NCBI GenBank assembly: GCA_001898505.1
Contig: MKTZ01000001.1
Location: forward strand, 248,001-312,000
DNA from: Sphingobacteriales bacterium 50-39
GTDB taxonomy: Bacteria > Bacteroidota > Bacteroidia > Chitinophagales > Chitinophagaceae
DNA length: 64,000 nucleotides
Reading direction: 5' to 3'
Each line of letters opens with the position of its first letter. Within the stretch, counting starts at the first letter, position 1. Of this stretch, positions 58,080 to 64,000 are shown one piece after another. The translations under genes and the position numbers were made by a program. The notes under the pieces were generated by a model. That model did no database searches. It worked only from the letters and a program-made list of their open reading frames with translations, and was not told where the DNA came from.

Positions 58080-61000
58080 TCAAAGCCGCGTTCTGACAGA
58101 CTGCATGAACTCTGAAGGCGACTTTCCATATTCTTTCCTGAAGACGCGGGAGAAGTAAGAAGCGCTTTGCAGCCCGATGCGTTCAGCTACTTCGCTCAAC
58201 GGTACATCCTCATGTGTCATGATTTGGATGGCCTTTTTTAAGCGGACGGTTTTGATAAATTCACCGGTAGACTGCCCGGTAATGCCTTTTATTTTCATGT
58301 ACAGCTGTGTCCGGCTGGTGAACAATTTGCTGCATAAAAAGTCGATGTCCAGCTCTGGCTCCTGCATATTTGCTTCGATCAGATTCAGCAGGTCCTGTAT
58401 AAAAGCCTTGTCTTTATTGGTATGAACGAGTTCCGTTGCTTCCGTTAAATAATCCTTCGTGTATTTGATCCTCAATCGGTCTCGGTGATCGAATACATTC
58501 TTCACCGTCAGCAGTAACAGCTCGATGCTCACCGGCTTGGAAAGATAATGATCGGCGCCTGATCCCATGCCTGCTATCTGGCTTTCCAGCGCGTCCTTGG
58601 CCGAAAGGATCAGGAAGGGGATATGGCTTGTCTCGAAGGTGGATTTGATCTGTCTGCAGAACTCTATCCCATTCATTTCCGGCATCATTACATCGCTGAT
58701 GATCAGGTCCGGCAATTTATCCATAGCGGCTGCCAGCCCCATCCCGCCATTGCCTGCGGTATGAATTGTATATAGCCTGCCCAGGGTGGCCGACAGGAAA
58801 TTACAAAGCTCGATGTTGTCTTCGACGATCAGTATGGTTTTGGCGGTAGGCTCTTTGGACCCGCCGTTCTCCGCGGAAGGAGGGGTTATGAGTGCGTCGA
58901 TGGGCTCGACAATGGGCTCCAATTGAGGCCGGGAGATCGGATCCTGCCGGACGGCACGCTCTTCCATGGTATAATTGTCCAGGCCCAGGGGCAGGCCTAC
59001 CAGTATTTCGGTGCCTTTATTTCGTTGGCTGTACACGGCGATCGTGCCTTTGTGTAAAAGGGTCAGGCTTTTTACCAGGGCAAGTCCCACGCCGGAGCCG
59101 ATGTGCTCATTGCTGACCCGGTAATAACGGTCAAAGATATTCCTGATAGATGCCGGAGTGATGCCGATGCCTGTGTCCCGTATGAGCAAATACACATAAG
59201 CGCCGGCGGTATAGGAGGTGTTGTTTATAAGAAATTCATGACCAAAGGAGGGCGTGAACTGCTTTTTGTCGCTAATGATCTCGAGTTGTACTGACCCACC
59301 CGCGTCTGTATATTTAAAGGCGTTGTATAATAGATTGATGAGGATCTTTTCGACGATCTGACGGTCGAAACAGCCGGTAAGAGGGTCTTCTGTGGCCGGG
59401 GGGCCGGCTCCATTATGGGAATGGTTGATAAAGGTAAAGTCGATGGACTTCTGGTCCGCCAGGTTTTGAAAGTCGCTGTGGAGATTTTCGCAAAGGGCTG
59501 CCAGGGAAAGCTCCTCCACTCTCAGTCGGATGGCGCCATCGGCTACCTTTTTAAAGTTCATCAGCTCGCTGATCAGGTTGGTAAGCCTTCTGACATTGCG
59601 GAGCATTAGTTGATAGGGTTGCTGCCGTGCGGGCTCCCCGGCCTCGCTGATCATGTTTTCCAGGGGACCGGATATCAGGGACAATGGTGTTCTCAGCTCA
59701 TGAGAGATATTCGCGAAAAAATCAAGCTGTTGCTGGTACAGCTCCTCTTTCTGCAGATGCATTTCCTCGCGCTTGCGTTCATTGACTTCCCGGATGGCGA
59801 ACTGCCTTTTTAGCCGGTGCCAGCGACCCTGGTAAATATAGATGCCTGCCAGGAAACCAAGGATCAGCAGGGCATAGATCCATTTGGCAGTAGTGGACTT
59901 CCACCAGGGCGGTGTTACTACGATAGGAAGGCTGGCGCTATGGTTGCTCCAGAAGCCATCGTTGTTGGTAGCTTCCACCACAAAAGTATAAGCTCCATAG
60001 TCGAGATTGCTGTAAGCGGCGGTGGGATGGAGGCCGTCGGTATAGTTCCAGTCCTGATCATAGCCATTCAGCTTATAGCGATAGCGGCATTTCAGGGGAT
60101 TGGCAAAGTGCATGGCGCTGAAGGCAAGTACAAAATTGTTTTGCAGATAATCGAGCCTGAGCTGTCCGGTAAAGGCTAATGTCTGCGGCAGCCTGGTCTC
60201 CCGTTGGCCGGAGTCGCCGTATATTACCGGCTTGTTGTTTATCAGCAGGTCCGTGAAGATTGGTCGGGCAGCAATGGGATTGGCTTGTATGTCGGAAGGA
60301 TTGAAATAGTTCAGGCCATTGATGCCTCCAAAGAACAGTCGGCCATCAGCTGCTTTGAAGGAAGCATTCACTTTAAAGCTGTTGCCCTGGAGCCCGTCAT
60401 TTTTATCATACCGGACTATAGAGCCCGTGGCAGGATCGAGGCAGAGCAGGCCATTGCCCCCCATCCATACTTTTCCCGAATTGTCGACCTCGATGCTTTC
60501 CACATCGGGGAATACACCCGCGGCCTCTCCATAGGTTTTGACGGCGAAGCTGTGATGGCTGTCGTCGATGCCGATCCTGTCCAGGCCGCCTCCGATGGTG
60601 CCGATCCAATAGGCGGTGTCATCGATCTTCCGGATGGGGTAGGTGTAGCTCGAACTAAGGGACGGTCCCGCCGACCTGGCCTGGAAAGTGTCTGTCTGCA
60701 ATATATTTCCGTCACTGTCGACCGATATCCTTTTCAGGCCGTTGGTGCTGGAGACCATGAGGACGGGTTTTTGCTGATCTGCTACGATCAGAAAGCCTTC
60801 TCCATAAAATTTCAGATGCACCCTGCCGTCCTTATCTTTGACAATCACCCCAAATGGGTCGTTGTGATTGCCGAACCATATATTGCCATAGCAGTCTTCT
60901 ACCAGCGTCTCAATAATGTGTTTTGGGAAGCTTTCGCTGCCGGGGAGATGGATCAACGATCGGCGACCGGGATCGAGGATCTCTATGCCAGACTCGTCAC

Positions 61001-62285
61001 CGATCCAAAGATTGCCTTTTTTATCGGTCATGAGCGCGGCGACGTTATCGCCCTTTAGTTTTACTCCCGAGGAGCCGTCGTTATAAAACTGAAAATGTCC
61101 TGTCCTGTAGTCGTAGCTGTTCAGTCCTTTATTTGTTCCGATCCATAAACGCTCGCCGTGTTCATCCAATATACTCTTGACAATATTGCCTGACAGCGTA
61201 TTGGATTGCCCCTCCTGGGGCTGGATGGTAAAAAATAGTTTTTCATTCAGGTCGCAATAATTGACGCCGTGCCCGAATGTACCGACCCAAAGGCATTGGC
61301 TCCTGTCTATGAACAGACTGGTAATGACGCTGGCATGCAGGTCCGTCGGGGCGCCACTGGGTTCTATCGTTTGAATGGGGTGCAGCGCGCTGTCGAGCCT
61401 GGTCAGCAGCTTGCCGGCATTTACCCAGTATTCGCCTTTATTGTCCGCGACGGCTCTGCCCAGGCTTTCGCCACTGGGGTTTTGGTAATCGTGCAATAGT
61501 CCGATGGGCTGGCCCGGCTGCATTCCCGAGATCAACAGGAGACGGCTACCGCTGGACAAAAGCAACCGGCCATGCGGATCGATGGCAATATTGTTGAAAT
61601 CGTTAGTCTGAGCTCCGTTAACAGGTATTTTATGTAAATGGTGGTCTGCGGATAGTATCCATAGTCCCTGGTGGCTGGACAGTATCAATATGCCGTCCCG
61701 GAGAAGCTGCATATCCGTAAACGACAAGTCCTTCGGTAAAGCCGGCGCCTGCTCTTCCAACCGGGTGTCCCTGATATTGTAACAATGCAGCGTTCCCCCA
61801 TTCAATCCATAGAGGCGTCCGTCATTTGACTTTATGATCTTATCCAATATGATAGGAGCGCTGCCTGTAGCCAGGTGAAAGTCCGTATACGTTTCGGTCC
61901 TGGTATCGAAGCGCTGTAAACCTCCTTCCGTTCCGAGCCAGATCCCTCCTTCCGGGTCCGGGCCAAGACAAATGATCCGGTTTTTAAATGCGTTGCGAAA
62001 TGGTTCATTCCGATTGTAAAAACGTTTGACATGATAGCCGTCAAAACGGTCCAGACCAAAGAGGGTGGCGATCCAGATAAATCCATTTTTATCCTGAACA
62101 ATATCATCCGCATCCGTATGGGATAGATCCTCATTTACTGTCAGGTGGAAAAAGCGAAAGGGGTGGGGCTGGATCGGCGGCTGGCCAGCCAGCTGTTTGG
62201 TACATATAATAAACAACAATCCCCCAAGCCCTGGTCTGGCTTTAAGGAACAGTTTTCGGATCAATTGTACAAGTTTTTGGATCAA
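58080..62285 (-). CDS. Hybrid two-component system regulator (one-protein sensor kinase and AraC-type regulator)
   Basis: The 1401-residue protein has a signal helix, a periplasmic two-propeller sensor (about residues 40-680; repeats like GFIWIATLFGLDRFDGYHV and GGIWLGTEGGLQRFD), a Y_Y_Y domain (about 715-785), a membrane helix (about 802-820), HisKA with ISHELRTPLS (His862), HATPase, a receiver with LIISDVMMPEMNG (Asp1198) and an AraC-type helix-turn-helix at the end (PLSEVAERIGLQSASYFSRV). Such regulators sense a released oligosaccharide and switch on the adjacent susCD-type locus. The frame has an in-frame stop just upstream and no ATG, so TTG 62285 is used. The gene is divergent from a SusC-like gene. 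Confidence 0.95.
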   Translation of the reverse strand: MIQKLVQLIRKLFLKARPGLGGLLFIICTKQLAGQPPIQPHPFRFFHLTVNEDLSHTDADDIVQDKNGFIWIATLFGLDRFDGYHVKRFYNRNEPFRNAFKNRIICLGPDPEGGIWLGTEGGLQRFDTRTETYTDFHLATGSAPIILDKIIKSNDGRLYGLNGGTLHCYNIRDTRLEEQAPALPKDLSFTDMQLLRDGILILSSHQGLWILSADHHLHKIPVNGAQTNDFNNIAIDPHGRLLLSSGSRLLLISGMQPGQPIGLLHDYQNPSGESLGRAVADNKGEYWVNAGKLLTRLDSALHPIQTIEPSGAPTDLHASVITSLFIDRSQCLWVGTFGHGVNYCDLNEKLFFTIQPQEGQSNTLSGNIVKSILDEHGERLWIGTNKGLNSYDYRTGHFQFYNDGSSGVKLKGDNVAALMTDKKGNLWIGDESGIEILDPGRRSLIHLPGSESFPKHIIETLVEDCYGNIWFGNHNDPFGVIVKDKDGRVHLKFYGEGFLIVADQQKPVLMVSSTNGLKRISVDSDGNILQTDTFQARSAGPSLSSSYTYPIRKIDDTAYWIGTIGGGLDRIGIDDSHHSFAVKTYGEAAGVFPDVESIEVDNSGKVWMGGNGLLCLDPATGSIVRYDKNDGLQGNSFKVNASFKAADGRLFFGGINGLNYFNPSDIQANPIAARPIFTDLLINNKPVIYGDSGQRETRLPQTLAFTGQLRLDYLQNNFVLAFSAMHFANPLKCRYRYKLNGYDQDWNYTDGLHPTAAYSNLDYGAYTFVVEATNNDGFWSNHSASLPIVVTPPWWKSTTAKWIYALLILGFLAGIYIYQGRWHRLKRQFAIREVNERKREEMHLQKEELYQQQLDFFANISHELRTPLSLISGPLENMISEAGEPARQQPYQLMLRNVRRLTNLISELMNFKKVADGAIRLRVEELSLAALCENLHSDFQNLADQKSIDFTFINHSHNGAGPPATEDPLTGCFDRQIVEKILINLLYNAFKYTDAGGSVQLEIISDKKQFTPSFGHEFLINNTSYTAGAYVYLLIRDTGIGITPASIRNIFDRYYRVSNEHIGSGVGLALVKSLTLLHKGTIAVYSQRNKGTEILVGLPLGLDNYTMEERAVRQDPISRPQLEPIVEPIDALITPPSAENGGSKEPTAKTILIVEDNIELCNFLSATLGRLYTIHTAGNGGMGLAAAMDKLPDLIISDVMMPEMNGIEFCRQIKSTFETSHIPFLILSAKDALESQIAGMGSGADHYLSKPVSIELLLLTVKNVFDHRDRLRIKYTKDYLTEATELVHTNKDKAFIQDLLNLIEANMQEPELDIDFLCSKLFTSRTQLYMKIKGITGQSTGEFIKTVRLKKAIQIMTHEDVPLSEVAERIGLQSASYFSRVFRKEYGKSPSEFMQSVRTRL

Positions 62286-62381
62286 TTGTATCTCATTGGG
62301 GATTAATCAATTAAGATATTTGTGGCGTCCACTTCGCACTTTTTCCCGGTGCGTTTGCTTCACCAAAACTAATTGTATTGT

Positions 62382-64000
62382 ATGAAATCAGCATTTGTTT
62401 TGTTCATCCTTTATCTCACGCTTGCTTGTGCCGGAAACATAGTGGCCGGCCCCCTTGGCGGGAATCATTTCGGGTATTTTCCAGACCGGATCATAAAAGG
62501 CAGGGTCATCGATGAGGGCAATGGCCAACCCATTGCCGGGGCCACGGTGACTGTGAAAGGGACTACCGTCTCCGTAAGTACAGATACCAGCGGGGAGTTT
62601 ACCATCCAGGCGGACAAGAATGCCATCCTTGTCATCTCCCATGTGGGCTATCTGACCATTGAAAGATCGGCCAAAAGGGCTGCCGGCGAAATCTTTCCGC
62701 TGCATGCCACCATACAAAACCTGAGTGAAGTGGTTGTCGTGGGGTATGGGACCCAGAAGAAGACCAGCCTCACTGCCGCAGTCTCCTCCACAAGCCCGGA
62801 GCTTTTTGCAGAAAAACCAATTGTCGACCTGACGAATGGATTGGTCGGCAGGGCGTCGGGCCTTATTATACAACAGGGATGGGCAGAGCCGGGGTTCGAC
62901 GGGTCTTCGATCTATATCCGGGGTATCGGGTCTACCGGCAACACGAATCCGCTGCTGATCGTGGATGGGGTTCCCAGGGATTTCAGCCGTTTGGACCCAT
63001 CTACCATCGAGACAATCACCGTGCTGAAAGATGCCGCTGCGGTGGCTCCTTATGGTGTGGCGGGCGCCAATGGAGTTATCCTGGTGACTACCAAAAGAGG
63101 GAAGAACGGTCGTGCGACCTTCTCTTATGACGGGTATGTCAGCATACAGAACCCTACCCGTGTTCCTAAGTTCGTCAATGCCAGTGAATATGCTCTCTTG
63201 CGCAATGAAGCTGCTGCAAACGATAGTACGCCTATTCCTTTTACTGCCTCCGACATTCAGAAATTCAAAGATCACTCCGATCCGGACGGCCACTCCGATA
63301 GCCATCCGCTGAACGATATCATCATGCCCAATCGGGTATTGACTTACCATCATGTCTCCCTGTCGGGGGGCACTGACGAGTTCAAATATTTTGCCGGGCT
63401 TGCTTATACCAGTCAACAGGGTATGTGGAGCACAGACTACATCAAAAAATACAATGCCATCCTGAATCTGACGGCCAATCCGACGAAGACGACCACCGTT
63501 GGTTTCTCCCTCAACGGATACCTGGAAGACCAGCATTATCCGGCCCAGCAGGGAGCGGGTAGTATCCTGGACCTGGCCCAACGCCAGATCCCGACAATAC
63601 CGTTGTATTATAGCAACGGGTTATGGTCGGCTTACCAGGGGTATTCGCTGATCGGTATCATGTATCACAGCGGATACATTCTCAATGAGAATACCGCCCT
63701 GCTGTCCCAGTTGTCCATCGAGCAGAAACTGCCTGTGAAGGGACTGTCCCTGAAGGGGACCGTCAGTTATGACAACGGCCCTGATCCTTTGTTTGGTAAT
63801 AAATCGTCTTATAGCCGTACCTGGTCCCTGCCCATTCCGTTCTGGAATGTAGATACCACTACCCACCCGTATAACTATCAAAAGGGATATGGAGGGGTTG
63901 GCAAGCCTTCGCTATCCGAGACCTGGACCCAGAACAAAGCCATCACCTGGCAGGGTATGATCAATTATACTGCTTCTTTCGGGAGGAGCGATATCAGCGT
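62382..64000 (+). CDS. SusC/RagA-type TonB-dependent receptor (partial, cut by window end)
   Basis: The gene starts at ATG 62382 with a signal peptide (SAFVLFILYLTLACAGN) and runs off the end after about 539 codons. It has a carboxypeptidase-regulatory-like domain (IKGRVIDEGNGQPIAGATVT), the SusC motif SEVVVVGYGTQKKTSLT, an intact plug with IVDGVPRDFSRLDPSTIET and GANGVILVTTKRGKNG, and the first barrel strands. No STN domain is present, so it does not use a FecR circuit. A long open frame on the opposite strand (62388-63581) is a shadow. It is divergent from the hybrid regulator, 96 bases away, and a susD should follow outside the window. Confidence 0.94.
   Translation, partial: MKSAFVLFILYLTLACAGNIVAGPLGGNHFGYFPDRIIKGRVIDEGNGQPIAGATVTVKGTTVSVSTDTSGEFTIQADKNAILVISHVGYLTIERSAKRAAGEIFPLHATIQNLSEVVVVGYGTQKKTSLTAAVSSTSPELFAEKPIVDLTNGLVGRASGLIIQQGWAEPGFDGSSIYIRGIGSTGNTNPLLIVDGVPRDFSRLDPSTIETITVLKDAAAVAPYGVAGANGVILVTTKRGKNGRATFSYDGYVSIQNPTRVPKFVNASEYALLRNEAAANDSTPIPFTASDIQKFKDHSDPDGHSDSHPLNDIIMPNRVLTYHHVSLSGGTDEFKYFAGLAYTSQQGMWSTDYIKKYNAILNLTANPTKTTTVGFSLNGYLEDQHYPAQQGAGSILDLAQRQIPTIPLYYSNGLWSAYQGYSLIGIMYHSGYILNENTALLSQLSIEQKLPVKGLSLKGTVSYDNGPDPLFGNKSSYSRTWSLPIPFWNVDTTTHPYNYQKGYGGVGKPSLSETWTQNKAITWQGMINYTASFGRSDIS

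Noticed and set aside
60204-61058. 284-codon plus-strand frame inside the hybrid regulator
   Set aside because: No motif, and the minus-strand protein is complete across it.
62262-62300. Repeated ATACAATTGATCC/GTACAATTGATCC near the start of the hybrid regulator as an operator
   Set aside because: The copies lie in the first codons of the gene, are only two, and encode a plausible helix; too weak to list as a site.
62388-63581. 397-codon open frame on the minus strand opposite the SusC-like gene
   Set aside because: The plus strand encodes clear SusC motifs throughout; the minus frame has no recognisable fold.

Overview
The window reads as chromosome of a soil- or water-type Bacteroidota bacterium, most likely family Chitinophagaceae. 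The evidence is two SusC-type receptors and a SusD lipoprotein, two ECF sigma/FecR pairs beside STN-domain TonB-dependent receptors, a one-protein hybrid two-component regulator, a T9SS-like C-terminal domain, a YpdA-type reductase, frequent TTG starts, and TANNTTTG-type promoter boxes instead of strong Shine-Dalgarno sequences. The genus is not determined. I saw no rRNA, tRNA, CRISPR array, insertion sequence or prophage. No gene-free stretch exceeds about 300 bases.

Layout. 1-2210: end of a transhydrogenase operon (pntA, pntB, small membrane protein). 2216-2905: an AT-rich hicA-hicB toxin-antitoxin pair with a 24-bp palindrome at its promoter. 2906-5608: rsmF-type rRNA methylase and a LysM/RlpA-like envelope protein, separated by repeats. 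5672-12652: ECF sigma, FecR, a damaged SusC (plug deleted, frameshifted) and an intact SusD. 12674-18556: housekeeping genes (fmt, namZ-like, SlyD-like isomerase, CPBP protease, pepT, ypdA). 18601-28571: SPFH protein, then a compact surface-signalling block of exbB, exbD, ECF sigma, FecR and an STN-domain receptor, followed by a DUF4382 lipoprotein and a large secreted protein. 28599-32593: OprB-like porin, prmC, ribD and yigZ. 32670-35277: two secreted or lipoprotein genes, one collagen-like. 35297-43256: hydroxyacyl-CoA dehydrogenase, mrp, pyrF, a symporter and kynureninase. 43317-45647: ECF sigma, probable anti-sigma and DUF4097-like operon. 45906-48017: glutaryl-CoA-type dehydrogenase, aroK, DUF423. 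48107-52280: a TPR sensor kinase (HisKA_2 type) overlapping a sigma-54 activator. 52454-58005: two alpha/beta hydrolases, cupin, YceI, pirin, LLM oxidoreductase and a Crp/Fnr regulator. 58080-64000: hybrid two-component regulator and a divergent SusC-like receptor that runs off the window.

How the genes work together. Three sensing circuits stand out. The first is ExbB/ExbD plus a TonB transducer, FecR and ECF sigma encoded in one run. The second is a kinase/NtrC-like regulator pair facing a hydrolase-hydrolase-cupin operon that has a perfect sigma-54 -24 element (TGGCACG) just before its first gene. The third is the hybrid regulator facing a SusC gene, the usual glycan-utilization layout. 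The FecI/FecR/SusCD locus at 5.6-12.7 kb looks decayed in its receptor.

Non-coding structure of note: a 32-bp element conserved 27/32 upstream of two secreted-protein genes; a family of adjacent double hairpins (three copies) whose first stems differ in sequence but keep pairing; a 36-bp perfect direct repeat flanking one of those copies; 20-bp-phased direct repeats upstream of two lipoprotein genes; and hairpins that sit on stop codons. All functional statements are inference from the sequence and family knowledge; no search was run.
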